NCBI RefSeq assembly: GCF_048771995.1
Contig: NC_133063.1
Span: 63,595,514-63,659,513, forward strand
DNA: 64,000 nt
Origin: Taeniopygia guttata
Lineage: Eukaryota; Chordata; Aves; Passeriformes; Estrildidae
Direction: 5' to 3'
Below the pieces are notes generated by a model. That model was not told the DNA's origin. It saw only the letters and a list, made by a program, of their open reading frames with translations, and searched no databases. The translations under genes were made by a program, and so were the position numbers. Shown here piece after piece: positions 36,273 to 50,082 of this stretch. Each line of letters begins with the position of its first letter. Position 1 is the stretch's first letter.

Positions 36273-38791
36273 TTAGTGTTGGTTGGAGAGCAGCATCCAG
36301 AGGCGAAAGTGCAGCTGATCATGAGCCTCCATCGCCTTCCTGTGGGCATCCGGATCTCGGGCCAGGTATTCAGAGAGGTTGAGCGGCTCAACCTTTCGCA
36401 TTGCTGGAGGCACGCTGATCTCTGAAGGAAGCTTCTCGTTGCCTAGAACAAAATGGTCCAGGCGTTTCCATTTCAGGCAGAACTGCAGGAACGCCATGAT
36501 GTCCCACAGCCGCAGTGGAAATTCCTTCCTGTGCCAGTAGACCCGCGGTATGATGTTTAACACATGCATGACCAGAGTCTTCCAGGTAGAGGTGGAAAAA
36601 CCTGTGCCGCTCAGCATGCAGGTGAAGAGCTGCAGGTATTTCAGGTGCAACCCTTTACACGGTATCTGCCTGGCAATGTGCTGGAAGAATTTTGCCTCTG
36701 CCACAGCGAATGTCTCAGGCCACGCTGTGCTTGCGAGGATGTTGGCCTTGGCGGGCTGACTGCTCACCTTGAAAACAGCACAGACGAATTATGGCTTCTT
36801 CTTTGGCAACGGGGCAGAAAGACAGAGACTTTCTACAATCTCGGAATAACCAATACCCACAGATTCCGACACTTGCTGCCGTCTGCCCTGCACTGTTTGG
36901 CTCTAGGTGGAAGGCGTGCCCTGGCGGGGGATTCAGTGGGACCAGCACACGGTACACTCCATCCCACTCATGGGGACTCCAGCCCTCAAAGGCGCTGCCC
37001 ACCCCGATGGCTTCTTGAGGCACCGGATCGAAGCTATTGCTCACGCTGTCCACAAAGACACGCGTGAAGCTCTCCATCAGCTCAGCTGTCACTGAGCAGC
37101 CTCTCTCCAGGTCCTCCACAGGCCACTCTATACCATCCACTAAAAGGATGTCCTGCTCATTCCCAGCATCTTGGGTGTCTTCTCTGTCTTCACTTCCACC
37201 GCTGGCACTTTCTTCCCTGCCACCATCACTGCCACCTTTTTCACTGGCAGACACATTACCTTGTTCTTCTTCTTGTCTATCCTTATTCTTGTTTCCCTCC
37301 ACATCACATCAGCCTGTTCTTCATCCTTGTTTCTATCACTGCCATCTTCTATAACCTCCATATTTGCTTCCTCAGGTGCAGGAAAACCACTATGGGCAAT
37401 TTCATTCCCACATTCATTGCTATCTTCCTGCCCAGTCCACTCTTTGCTTCTCTGGTCATTGGCACCTCTGCTTTCCTGCGCCTTCACATTCATGTATTCT
37501 TCCGTTCCGGCTACATTGTCTTCACCTTCATTTACATCAGTGTTGTTGCCTGCCTTTATAGTTGCACTATTGTTTTTTTTCTTGATTTCCTTCTCCCTTT
37601 TCCTTTCCAGAATCCTTTCTTGATCCACCTGAACATCCTTGTTTTCTCCATTGCCTCGTCGAGTTCATTTCCAGCAACACTGCCAGGTTCTTCTTCATCT
37701 CCTTCAGTGGTAGTGTCTCCTGGTACATCCCCATCACTCTGTCCTTCTTTCTTTAACTCATAGCCATTGCCATCGTTGACATGGCTGTCTTCCTTCGCAT
37801 CATAATTGCCACTGTTGACATCGCCGTCTTCCTTCACCTTCACATCATAATTGCCTTCAAAGAGGACGAACAGGAAATGTCAGGGGTCTATATAGACTTT
37901 GGACAGGGTGGGCTTCCCTGGCTCTCTGCCAACCCCGTTGGGGCAGAAAGGAGGGATCCCGGATTATCTTGATCAGAGTCACAGGGTCCCGGGGAAGGGG
38001 AAACAGAATGCCCATGAGCTCACTGTAACAAATGGCATCATCCTTGTCTCCATCACCTGCAGCCACAGGTCTGCCTTCTCTGTCATTTTCAGTGCCGCTG
38101 TCGTCTGCCTCCAGAGCCATATCACTATCTTCTCCACCTTCCTCTGGATCAGCAGTGTCTTCTTCCTGTTCCGTTACTGTCTCATCTGCCAAGGTCTTGC
38201 AGGAGCTCTGGTCCTTGCTGCTGCTGCTGGCCTCACAGCTCCTTCTCCTGCAGCCCAGCCACAGGCCCAAGAGGAGCAGGATGCCAGCAAGAACCCAGAA
38301 TGGCCACTGCTGCAGGGCACCAAAGAGCATGGCTCCCCAGCCCTCGTCCTGCTGCTCCAGCTCCTGCAGCAGCCGGGCCATCTCACGGTCCAGCAGCTCC
38401 TGACGCTCCCGCATTCTCTGGTGCGTGGCCTCATCCAGCCCATCCCCAGCTGGCTGGGGGAACTGGATCAGTCTTTGCACCAGCACGAAGAACAGTGACG
38501 GTAAAGCCATGGTCTACAGGAGGACACACGGAAGGGGCTCAGTGGGGCCGGAATGGAGACAGACAGTGAGGGGCAGGAGCGGCAGGGATGTGGTGGCAGG
38601 AAGGAAAGGGCCCCCAGCAGCTGGCAAGGCTGCACCGCTGCCCCCGCGAGCACCGCGCCCTGAGCAAGGCCCTCCTGCCGGGCGCTGGGCCCTGGAGACG
38701 GGGCAGCCCCGGGTACCGGCGCTCCTGTCCCAGCCCTCCTCCAGCCCCCTCTCCCCTCTGCTGTGTACTCACCGCTTGCCGAGGCTCTACT
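36273..38791 (-). pseudogene. ITPRIPL1-like: ITPRIPL1-like gene, broken, copy 5
   Basis: As copy 2, with intron 1 at 38514-38772, ATG at 38510 and a 217-codon frame 38510-37857. Charged blocks 37843-37556 and 37628-37140, Mab-21 start 37302-36715, C-terminal fragment 36767-36273. Private changes: Thr to Asn in the lysine-rich stretch and Ala to Ser at LPSEIS in the C-terminal fragment. Confidence 0.88.
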
Positions 38792-38897
38792 GGGGCAGCG
38801 GCACCGGCTTGGGGCCTTCTATAGTTGCCCCCATTGTGACACGGCCCCTGTGCTGTCACAGAGCCCAGAGCGCATCACAGGCCAGCCCCGCCCGCCG
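38767..38897 (-). promoter_or_regulatory. Promoter and exon 1 donor of ITPRIPL1-like copy 5
   Basis: Same elements: donor at 38767-38772, TATA-like box at 38819-38824, inverted pair and GC box intact. Confidence 0.55.
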
Positions 38898-39825
38898 TCC
38901 CAGCCCGGTCATGGAACTCATCATGGCCCGGGCACGGAACTCATCATGGCCCCGGGCACCCAGAGCCCCAACAGACACCGAGTGCAGAGCCATCACTCGG
39001 CAACCTGGGAACCCCAGAGCTTCCCTTGGCAAAGCAGGCACAAGCACCCTGCACACAACCCTTGTCAAATACAGATTTGGGTGACAGGACCCATGGATGT
39101 TTTCACTATACGTGTGTGAGCTTTTATTTATTATTCAAGGCAGAACTTTTTGCTATCGATATTGATATTTATTACTGTGGCGCTGCATCTCCTCTCCCTT
39201 GCTTCTTTCTAGGCTGCAGTGAGATCTGGGAAATACTTGTTCGGCCTTGGCCTTGACATACCACCTGGGATCAGCTCTTTCTTTTCTTGGGTGATCTCAA
39301 GCACACACATTTGTGACAATTACTTTGGGGGCAACGTGTCATATCAGCTAATATTTATTTACTGATTTAGTGAGAAATAAATCCACACTGCTCGAATGAT
39401 GCACGGGAAGTTGTAATGTCATCCACTCTTAAGGCCTACACTTACTTTACACCAGCACTGTCCTGCCTCACAGATCTTTTGTGAAAAAAGAAAAGATGTC
39501 TTAGGATTTATTTTCTGAATTAGGGACACTTCCAAAGATCGCTTTATTGACTGACAAAGACCACACGGGACCAACTTTTGGTTTGCAAAGCAGCATAAAA
39601 ATCTTTAGGCCCTCACAAACAACTTCTTACACCAGATATGGCTGATCAATAGTCTGGCCTAATATTGGGCAAGCCACTATAATCATTAAATACATGTTTT
39701 AAAATGGAAAAAGAAAATCCTCCAAGCACAGAACTTCTGAAGCATAGCTCATTCCACTCTAATGTGCTCCCTCCGAACAAAAGATAAAGGTGTGTCCCTC
39801 CTGACACTTACTGCAACAGGCTGCC

Positions 39826-40279
39826 TGTTGTAGTTTGACAGGGAGGTGAATTTTCTCAAGAAGTTGAGGTCAAACCAATCAGTGGTTAGGTTTAGATACT
39901 GTTGCAGCATTTCTGAGAGAGTGAGGGCATGATTTATCTCTGGAATGAGATTTGAGCTACTCCAGTCTATGCCTCTGATCTGGACTTTTTAAGGCCTTCT
40001 AACCTGTGACGGAATTAGAAATTAAGAGCTTGTGGCGCAGTTAGAAATTGTATTAAGGAGTGATGTGAAGCACTGGGCTTTCTGGGTGTGAAGTAGTGTA
40101 GGTTTGTAGTGTGAAGTTTAGTCCACCTTAAGACAAAGACAAACAATGTTCGCTTGCCAGTGGGAGTGCCTTTGTAAACTGTAAACTATATTGAAGTGTA
40201 TATAAACTGCCATCTTCTAACTAATAAACGGAGAACGTTTGATTAACCATATTGGTTTGATCTGCGTTTGTCCAGTCCA
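39826..40279 (+). mobile_element. Possible solo LTR fossil, unit 5
   Basis: Unit-5 equivalent of the LTR-like stretch; same length and ends. Confidence 0.35.
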
Positions 40280-41436
40280 GCTTTCCTGTCTAGTAAGGCC
40301 CCTGGCTTTGAGATACTCATGCTTAGAGTGACCATAACACTACCCTAGCATGACAGCCATTCTGAGAGAAACACTTTTTTGTACAGGATGTAAACATGTC
40401 TGCATTTGGATGCTATCCTCGGTACAAACCTCCTCTCTTGCTTTTTTCTCATTGGACATCCTTGCTACTGCATATGATAGAGCTGTTTATTGGGAAGAGT
40501 TTCTCTGATGCCGATCACAGCACAGCAGGAGGTTTTTGCTCCCTTGGGCTTCTCAAATTCTTTTTGGATGATCTCTTTATCAGTTGAGGGCTGATGGAAC
40601 ACAGAATGTCTTTCTCTTCTCCATCCATGACACAAGAATTGCCTGCACTCATAAAACACAGTTTTCTGAACCATCCTATATAATAACAAACAATGCCTTC
40701 TAAATTCTGCCATCTAAATGAGGTCACTATTGAAGAGCTTCACATGCCAAGTGTTACCTAGCAGGGAGGGGAGCAGAGGAAGACAGGATCACAGCACCTG
40801 CTGGTCAGTCATTCACAGGCATCACCAGGAAGATACAGGAGAGAGCCATGAATTTCATGGGCTACTGTGTTTCAGCAACCCATATCACCCCGCTCCTTTT
40901 AAATCTCTTCTCATGACAAGCTTCCAGTCTCATCACAGTGCTCACCTGAGGCACATGAGTAAATAAGATGAAGAATAGGAGGGAAAATTTCTTCTGACCT
41001 CCAGTCACTTAAGCATCAAGCAGACAAGAGAAAACCTCTGGCCTACTCTAAGGGAGGTGGTTTATACTCACCTACAGCTAAAGCTATTCTGAAAACCCAT
41101 GTTATTAGACCCAGAGTGATAAAGAGCTATGAATTTACTGATTCTGGCAAAAAGGCAGCTTTAAATGAGCTCTGCTACTCCTAGTCTCTCTCCTTAGAAC
41201 TTCAGGTTGAGATGCTTAGGACCAGCTAAAGAAAAAAGTAATTTCATTCATGCCCTGGTCAAACATTTCTCAGTCTCTTGTCCCTGCCAATGCACCAACC
41301 AGTCAAACACTGAAAAAGCTATCCATGGTAAGCTTCCAGTGGAATACTGGCAAAATCTTTGTGGACTGCACTATTTGAAGGGTCTGAGGTCAACTCACTG
41401 TGAATCACTTTTACCGCTCTGCTTAGCCTACTACCT

Positions 41437-41491
41437 CAGCTCAGCTCAGCTCAGCTCAGCTCAGCTCAGCTCAGCTCAGCTCAGCTCAGCT
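41437..41491. repeat. (CAGCT)11 microsatellite, unit 5
   Basis: Eleven exact CAGCT pentamers, the longest in the window; explains most of the extra length of unit 5. Confidence 0.97.
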
Positions 41492-44400
41492 CAGCAACCT
41501 CCCAGCTACCTTCAGCTGCAGAAGCCCATGACCTGCAGTCAGAAAGGCATGAGTCTTACGAAAGAAACAGACATGGGGAATGAAGTGTGGAGATTAATCC
41601 ACACTCTGAGGAACAGGCAACACTAAAAAACAGTCTGGCAATAGCTTGTGTCTAGAAGCTGCGTACCTTCAAAACCACCTCAGGGGTTTGGGATTTGTGC
41701 TGACTTGCACAAAGGAACCCACTCCACCCTGTAGCAGTGGGCTCCTTCTTTCCAGCCTGGATGGAGACATGCCCTGCATTTTGCAAGCATGTCCAGGTGT
41801 TCAGAATGGAACATCCTGATCATATTTAGCACCTTAAGGCATGCAGCTCTTCCTTTCTCAAAGTATGTTTTGTGAAATTATAGGTACTGCTATCTCTACC
41901 TTTCCAGACAAATTACCCTCATTATATTGCACTTGCCTTCAAAATACTGCCACTCCTACGTTTCAGACTTTGTTTCTCTCAGAAGGATGCACAAAGAGTT
42001 GGAGTAGTTGCAAGCACCTGCACCTGCAATTTTCAACTAACTGCATCTTCAGAAGGGATTCTGACAACAGGCCATTCTCTGGAGATGGACACGGCGCTCT
42101 GAGGCAAGACAGATAACTTTGCTACATCTTATAGCCCAGATCTCTATGACCAGAGCCACTGTCCTTGAGATAAGATGAAAAAAAAAAAAAATCAGGGAAT
42201 GTATTTTAGCCAAATGAAAATAAATCAGATCTACTGTGGGCTCTCATCCTGTTTAAGAGCAGAGTTGCATGTACCTGAAAAACAGGTTTGTAAAGGAAAG
42301 GCTACCAGATTTTACTTTAAAGAATGATAGCAGACACCACTGTGTTGAAAGCACAGATAACAGCCCAATTAAGGAGGGTTTTCTTTCATTGTAATCACAA
42401 ACAATTTAAAACCAGCTCCTTACTTGCTTTCTTTTGTCATATTCATTGTGAATTTTTCCTTCTAGGAAAATATAAATAATTGTTTTCTATTTATGTTTCT
42501 CATGAATTTGTGGTTACTTTGTAACGATTGTTAGTTGCAAATTAGATTCCTTAACCATTGAAAAGATGAAGAACAGCATGGCCTTGGCTGAAGAGAGTGA
42601 TGTCAAAAATTGAAAAGAATGGCTTGTTTTTACTATCCATATCTATTACTATTTTGCCAAATGAATTTTATTGTGATTTGACTATTACCTATAGATTTCA
42701 TGGATTTCAGTGTCCAACCTGTAAGTGATTTTCTTCAGTAAATCCAAAGGACAGTTGCCTACAGAAGCCCTGACCTGACTCAAGAGCTCTTCTGACACTG
42801 CCGGCATGTGCTGACATTCTCTGGCTGTGATGCATTTGACTCAAAGCTGCTTTCTCCAAATGCTCATCTGACACCAGGGCCCTGCTCCATTCAGCCTTTG
42901 CTAAATCCATAAAAATGGTTGAATTCTGCTCACTGAAAGGCGCCCCGGGAAAGGCTCAGCTGCAGGTCGGTGAGAGCGGGCTGGGAGTCAGTTGAACGTG
43001 GGTTCGTGTGGGCCATGCGAACAGAGAGCTGATTGGGGTCAGTTAAGGCCGAGCAGACTTGCTCAGTTACTTCATCAGTGCTGCCTCCTGTTTTCAAGGC
43101 CTGGAAGAACAGCTCAGCCACAGAAAAACATCCCGATTATTTGCCTTTGCTTACTCTTACTGAACACTGCTTTCAGTTTCCCTCCTAGTGTTACTGCATA
43201 CCAGTAAAAATCAGCAGCTGAGTTACACCCTAGGGTTTCAATGGCAACACTGTATGTTCCAGCCTCCCCCACTCCCTCAGCATGCCCCTCACACACGCAG
43301 CACGCTTGCGATTGCACCAAAACTCAGGGCCAGGCCCACATTTTAAGCACCTGCAATAATTCTGGCCCTGGCAAATCTAGCGCTGGGAGGATTGTGCAGC
43401 AGGAAGCCATGGGGCTGTGGTGGGGGCAGTGCCTGCCCAGCAAAGAAGGCAAAAGGCAGGGGGACCTCTGTGAGCACACTTCTCCCTCAGTGCAGCAGCA
43501 AGTTCTGCTGCTGGCAGGGATCCTCCTTTGGGAGGTTCCTACTTGCTCTCCCTAAAGGGAGCTGCCTGTTCCTGTCCCCACAGCAGGCTTCTCTCTCTTA
43601 CATGGGCCACAGCCGTTTTTTTTCCATGCCCTGAAGGAAGGGGAACTTTTCTAATGACAGTGGGAGCTAAAATATTTCATTAATATTTTAGCTGTTTTCA
43701 CTGTCATGACTTCTGGTTGAATTCAAGAGGCAAAATTAATAGCCCTGCTTCAAAGCGCTATGGAAGCGGAATACTGAGAAGTGACTGCTGGACACAATCA
43801 CCGTTTGAGTCACTTTGGCATTTTTTTCTGGTAGTTGCACTGGATGGATATTTTTAAAGAAATGGTGGGTTAAATAAAAAGAAGGACAGATTTCGGGCAA
43901 TTTGAGAAATTTTTCTCCTTTTATTATTTCTTCACACATATATATGTAGATATTGCTGAAGGGCAGCTATTACGGAAGGGTAGCTCAGTCTTTTAGGACT
44001 AAATTGTTCCCTAGGAGCGTGTAAAAGTGACAGCATAAAGAAAACTTTTTAGCAATCTTTCCAAAGATTGCTAAAAAAGTTGAGGAGTACTCTGCTGCAA
44101 AATTTCAGGCACTTCAGGGCATTTTCAGCTCAAGCTTCGAGCATTTCTATGGAAATGCTCAAGAGACAGCATACTTAATATATCCAACATCTCTGTTTGC
44201 AAAGAGTCTTTATTTCAGATAGAGGTATAGGAAGGACGTTCTCTATGATACAGAGGGTTATGTACAAAGAATGACATATTTCAGGCAATTTGAGAAACTT
44301 ATCTTCTTTTATTAGTTTCTCAAACATAGATATTCCAGTATTATTTAAAAGCAGACAAGCAACTAGGGGAATTCTCTAAACTAAGGGTAATTCTCTAAAC

Positions 44401-44876
44401 TAAGGGTTTAAACTAATCTAGTCTAAACTCTATTTCTCTACACTAAGGGTAACTTTGCCAAATAGTTGTATACTGCCAACGCTAAAGGGCCTCTGGAATG
44501 AATCCTAAGAATCAAGTCTAATTAAAACTACGACTAAATAACTACATGAAGTCCCTAATAGGCTAGGTTGCTGTCTTCGAGGTATTCCAAGCAACCTCCA
44601 TCAGTTTCACTGGTATTCTTCTGTGAGGATGTGCAGGTGGAGCCAGTTTCTGCCTCCTAGACTTAGGCAACAGCACTGTTGTAAATGGAAGGTGAAGGGC
44701 AAGGCCGCTCAGAGAAGTGTCTGCACAAGGAATCCATGTGCTGCAGCATCTTCCTTCCGCAGGAGCAGGAAAGCAGCTTCGGGATTGTCAGGGACAACTG
44801 CAACAATCACAAAGAGTCCACGTCGCTGCAATCGGCTGTGAACTTCTCCATCACAGCTTTGTGCAGGGAACTCCTC

Positions 44877-47389
44877 TTAGTGTTGGTTGGAGAGCAGCAT
44901 CCAGAGGCGAAAGTGCAGCTGATCATGAGCCTCCATCGCCTTCCTGTGGGCATCCGGATCTCGGGCCAGGTATTCAGAGAGGTTGAGCGGCTCAACCTTT
45001 CGCATTGCTGGAGGCACGCTGATCTCTGCAGGAAGCTTCTCGTTGCCTAGAACAAAATGGTCCAGGCGTTTCCATTTCAGGCAGAACTGCAGGAACGCCA
45101 TGATGTCCCACAGCCGCAGTGGAAATTCCTTCCTGTGCCAGTAGACCCGCGGTATGATGTTTAACACATGCATGACCAGAGTCTTCCAGGTAGAGGTGGA
45201 AAAACCTGTGCCGCTCAGCATGCAGGTGAAGAGCTGCAGGTATTTCAGGTGCAACCCTTTACACGGTATCTGCCTGGCAATGTGCTGGAAGAATTTTGCC
45301 TCTGCCACAGCGAATGTCTCAGGCCACGCTGTGCTTGCGAGGATGTTGGCCTTGGCAGGCTGACTGCTCACCTTGAAAACAGCACAGACGAATTATGGCT
45401 TCTTCTTTGGCAACGGGGCAGAAAGACAGAGACTTTCTACAATCTCGGAATAACCAATACCCACAGATTCCGACACTTGCTGCCGTCTGCCCTGCACTGT
45501 TTGGCTCTAGGTGGAAGGCGTGCCCTGGCGGGGGATTCAGTGGGACCAGCACACGGTACACTCCATCCCACTCATGGGGACTCCAGCCCTCAAAGGCGCT
45601 GCCCACCCCGATGGCTTCTTGAGGCACCGGATCGAAGCTATTGCTCACGCTGTCCACAAAGACACGCGTGAAGCTCTCCATCAGCTCAGCTGTCACTGAG
45701 CAGCCTCTCTCCAGGTCCTCCACAGGCCACTCTATACCATCCACTAAAAGGATGTCCTGCTCATTCCCAGCATCTTGGGTGTCTTCTCTGTCTTCACTTC
45801 CACCGCTGGCACTTTCTTCCCTGCCACCATCACTGCCACCTTTTTCACTGGCAGACACATTACCTTGTTCTTCTTCTTGTCTATCCTTATTCTTGTTTCC
45901 CTCCACATCACATCAGCCTGTTCTTCATCCTTGTTTCTATCACTGCCATCTTCTATAACTTCCATATTTGCTTCCTCAGGTGCAGGAAAACCACTATGGG
46001 CAATTTCATTCCCACATTCATTGCTATCTTCCTGCCCAGTCCACTCTTTGCTTCTCTGGTCATTGGCACCTCTGCTTTCCTGCGCCTTCACATTCATGTA
46101 TTCTTCCGTTCCGGCTACATTGTCTTCACCTTCATTTACATCAGTGTTGTTGCCTGCCTTTATAGTTGCACTATTGGTTTTTTTCTTGATTTCCTTCTCC
46201 CTTTTCCTTTCCAGAATCCTTTCTTGATCCACCTGAACATCCTTGTTTTCTCCATTGCCTCGTCGAGTTCATTTCCAGCAACACTGCCAGGTTCTTCTTC
46301 ATCTCCTTCAGTGGTAGTGTCTCCTGGTACATCCCCATCACTCTGTCCTTCTTTCTTTAACTCATAGCCATTGCCATCGTTGACATGGCTGTCTTCCTTC
46401 GCATCATAATTGCCACTGTTGACATCGCCGTCTTCCTTCACCTTCACATCATAATTGCCTTCAAAGAGGACGAACAGGAAATGTCAGGGGTCTATATAGA
46501 CTTTGGACAGGGTGGGCTTCCCTGGCTCTCTGCCAACCCCGTTGGGGCAGAAAGGAGGGATCCCGGATTATCTTGATCAGAGTCACAGGGTCCCGGGGAA
46601 GGGGAAACAGAATGCCCATGAGCTCACTGTAACAAATGGCATCATCCTTGTCTCCATCACCTGCAGCCACAGGTCTGCCTTCTCTGTCATTTTCAGTGCC
46701 GCTGTCGTCTGCCTCCAGAGCCATATCTTCTCCACCTTCCTCTGGATCAGCAGTGTCTTCTTCCTGTTCCGTTACTGTCTCATCTGCCAAGGTCTTGCAG
46801 GAGCTCTGGTCCTTGCTGCTGCTGCTGGCCTCACAGCTCCTTCTCCTGCAGCCCAGCCACAGGCCCAAGAGGAGCAGGATGCCAGCAAGAACCCAGAATG
46901 GCCACTGCTGCAGGGCACCAAAGAGCATGGCTCCCCAGCCCTCGTCCTGCTGCTCCAGCTCCTGCAGCAGCCGGGCCATCTCACGGTCCAGCAGCTCCTG
47001 ACGCTCCCGCATTCTCTGGTGCGTGGCCTCATCCAGCCCATCCCCAGCTGGCTGGGGGAACTGGATCAGTCTTTGCACCAGCACGAAGAACAGTGACGGT
47101 AAAGCCATGGTCTACAGGAGGACACACGGAAGGGGCTCAGTGGGGCCGGAATGGAGACAGACAGTGAGGGGCAGGAGCGGCAGGGATGTGGTGGCAGGAA
47201 GGAAAGGGCCCCCAGCAGCTGGCAAGGCTGCACCGCTGCCCCCGCGAGCACCGCGCCCTGAGCAAGGCCCTCCTGCCGGGCGCTGGGCCCTGGAGACGGG
47301 GCAGCCCCGGGTACCGGCGCTCCTGTCCCAGCCCTCCTCCAGCCCCCTCTCCCCTCTGCTGTGTACTCACCGCTTGCCGAGGCTCTACT
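44877..47389 (-). pseudogene. ITPRIPL1-like: ITPRIPL1-like gene, broken, copy 6
   Basis: As copy 3, including the shared 6-bp in-frame deletion: intron 1 at 47112-47370, ATG at 47108 and a 215-codon frame 47108-46461. Charged blocks 46447-46160 and 46232-45744, Mab-21 start 45906-45319 (with an Arg-to-Cys change near its end), C-terminal fragment 45371-44877. Confidence 0.88.
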
Positions 47390-47495
47390 GGGGCAGCGGC
47401 ACCGGCTTGGGGCCTTCTATAGTTGCCCCCATTGTGACACGGCCCCTGTGCTGTCACAGAGCCCAGAGCGCATCACAGGCCAGCCCCGCCCGCCG
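47365..47495 (-). promoter_or_regulatory. Promoter and exon 1 donor of ITPRIPL1-like copy 6
   Basis: Same elements: donor at 47365-47370, TATA-like box at 47417-47422, inverted pair and GC box intact. Confidence 0.55.
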
Positions 47496-48423
47496 TCCCA
47501 GCCCGGTCATGGAACTCATCATGGCCCGGGCACGGAACTCATCATGGCCCCGGGCACCCAGAGCCCCAACAGACACCGAGTGCAGAGCCATCACTCGGCA
47601 ACCTGGGAACCCCAGAGCTTCCCTTGGCAAAGCAGGCACAAGCACCCTGCACACAACCCTTGTCAAATACAGATTTGGGTGACAGGACCCATGGATGTTT
47701 TCACTATACGTGTGTGAGCTTTTATTTATTATTCAAGGCAGAACTTTTTGCTATCGATATTGATATTTATTACTGTGGCGCTGCATCTCCTCTCCCTTGC
47801 TTCTTTCTAGGCTGCAGTGAGATCTGGGAAATACTTGTTCGGCCTTGGCCTTGACATACCACCTGGGATCAGCTCTTTCTTTTCTTGGGTGATCTCAAGC
47901 ACACACATTTGTGACAATTACTTTGGGGGCAACGTGTCATATCAGCTAATATTTATTTACTGATTTAGTGAGAAATAAATCCACACTGCTCGAATGATGC
48001 ACGGGAAGTTGTAATGTCATCCACTCTTAAGGCCTACACTTACTTTACACCAGCACTGTCCTGCCTCACAGATCTTTTGTGAAAAAAGAAAAGATGTCTT
48101 AGGATTTATTTTCTGAATTAGGGACACTTCCAAAGATCTCTTTATTGACTGACAAAGACCACACGGGACCAACTTTTGGTTTGCAAAGCAGCATAAAAAT
48201 CTTTAGGCCCTCACAAACAACTTCTTACACCAGATATGGCTGATCAATAGTCTGGCCTAATATTGGGCAAGCCACTATAATCATTAAATACATGTTTTAA
48301 AATGGAAAAAGAAAATCCTCCAAGCACAGAACTTCTGAAGCATAGCTCATTCCACTCTAATGTGCTCCCTCCGAACAAAAGATAAAGGTGTGTCCCTCCT
48401 GACACTTACTGCAACAGGCTGCC

Positions 48424-48877
48424 TGTTGTAGTTTGACAGGGAGGTGAATTTTCTCAAGAAGTTGAGGTCAAACCAATCAGTGGTTAGGTTTAGATACTGT
48501 TGCAGCATTTCTGAGAGAGTGAGGGCATGATTTATCTCTGGAATGAGATTTGAGCTACTGCAGTCTATGCCGCTGATCTGGACTTTTTAAGGCCTTCTAA
48601 CCTGTGACGGAATTAGAAATTAAGAGCTTGTGGCGCAGTTAGAAATTGTATTAAGGAGTGATGTGAAGCACTGGGCTTTCTGGGTGTGAAGTAGTGTAGG
48701 TTTGTAGTGTGAAGTTTAGTCCACCTTAAGACAAAGACAAACAATGTTCGCTTGCCAGTGGGAGTGCCTTTGTAAACTGTAAACTATATTGAAGTGTATA
48801 TAAACTGCCATCTTCTAACTAATAAACGGAGAACGTTTGATTAACCATATTGGTTTGATCTGCGTTTGTCCAGTCCA
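48424..48877 (+). mobile_element. Possible solo LTR fossil, unit 6
   Basis: Unit-6 equivalent of the LTR-like stretch, same length, with the two substitutions shared with unit 3. Confidence 0.35.
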
Positions 48878-50037
48878 GCTTTCCTGTCTAGTAAGGCCCC
48901 TGGCTTTGAGATACTCATGCTTAGAGTGACCATAACACTACCCTAGCATGACAGCCATTCTGAGAGAAACACTTTTTTGTACAGGATGTAAACATGTCTG
49001 CATTTGGATGCTATCCTCGGTACAAACCTCCTCTCTTGCTTTTTTCTCATTGGACATCCTTGCTACTGCATATGATAGAGCTGTTTATTGGGAAGAGTTT
49101 CTCTGATGCCGATCACAGCACAGCAGGAGGTTTTTGCTCCCTTGGGCTTCTCAAATTCTTTTTGGATGATCTCTTTATCATCCAAAAAGGGCTGATGGAA
49201 CACAGAATGTCTTTCTCTTCTCCATCCATGACACAAGAATTGCCTGCACTCATAAAACACAGTTTTCTGAACCATCCTATATAATAACAAACAATGCCTT
49301 CTAAATTCTGCCATCTAAATGAGGTCACTATTGAAGAGCTTCACATGCCAAGTGTTACCTAGCAGGGAGGGGAGCAGAGGAAGACAGGATCACAGCACCT
49401 GCTGGTCAGTCATTCACAGGCGTCACCAGGAAGATACAGGAGAGAGCCATGAATTTCATGGGCTACTGTGTTTCAGCAACCCATATCACCCCGCTCCTTT
49501 TAAATCTCTTCTCATGACAAGCTTCCAGTCTCATCACAGTGCTCACCTGAGGCACATGAGTAAATAAGATGAAGAATAGGAGGGAAAATTTCTTCTGACC
49601 TCCAGTCACTTAAGCATCAAGCAGACAAGAGAAAACCTCTGGCCTACTCTAAGGGAGGTGGTTTATACTCACCTACAGCTAAAGCTATTCTGAAAACCCA
49701 TGTTATTAGACCCAGAGTGATAAAGAGCTATGAATTTACTGATTCTGGCAAAAAGGCAGCTTTAAATGAGCTCTGCTACTCCTAGTCTCTCTCCTTAGAA
49801 CTTCAGGTTGAGATGCTTAGGACCAGCTAAAGAAAAAAGTAATTTCATTCATGCCCTGGTCAAACATTTCTCAGTCTCTTGTCCCTGCCAATGCACCAAC
49901 CAGTCAAACACTGAAAAAGCTATCCATGGTAAGCTTCCAGTGGAATACTGGCAAAATCTTTGTGGACTGCACTATTTGAAGGGTCTGAGGTCAACTCACT
50001 GTGAATCACTTTTACCGCTCTGCTTAGCCTACTACCT

Positions 50038-50082
50038 CAGCTCAGCTCAGCTCAGCTCAGCTCAGCTCAGCTCAGCTCAGCT
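50038..50082. repeat. (CAGCT)9 microsatellite, unit 6
   Basis: Nine exact CAGCT pentamers. Confidence 0.97.

Larger units (their letters stand above)
34346..42949. repeat. Array unit 5 (8604 bp, longest)
   Basis: Same layout. The extra length comes mainly from (CAGCT)11 at 41437-41491. Hairpin-negative. An Ala-to-Ser change lies near the C-terminal fragment of the gene. Confidence 0.97.
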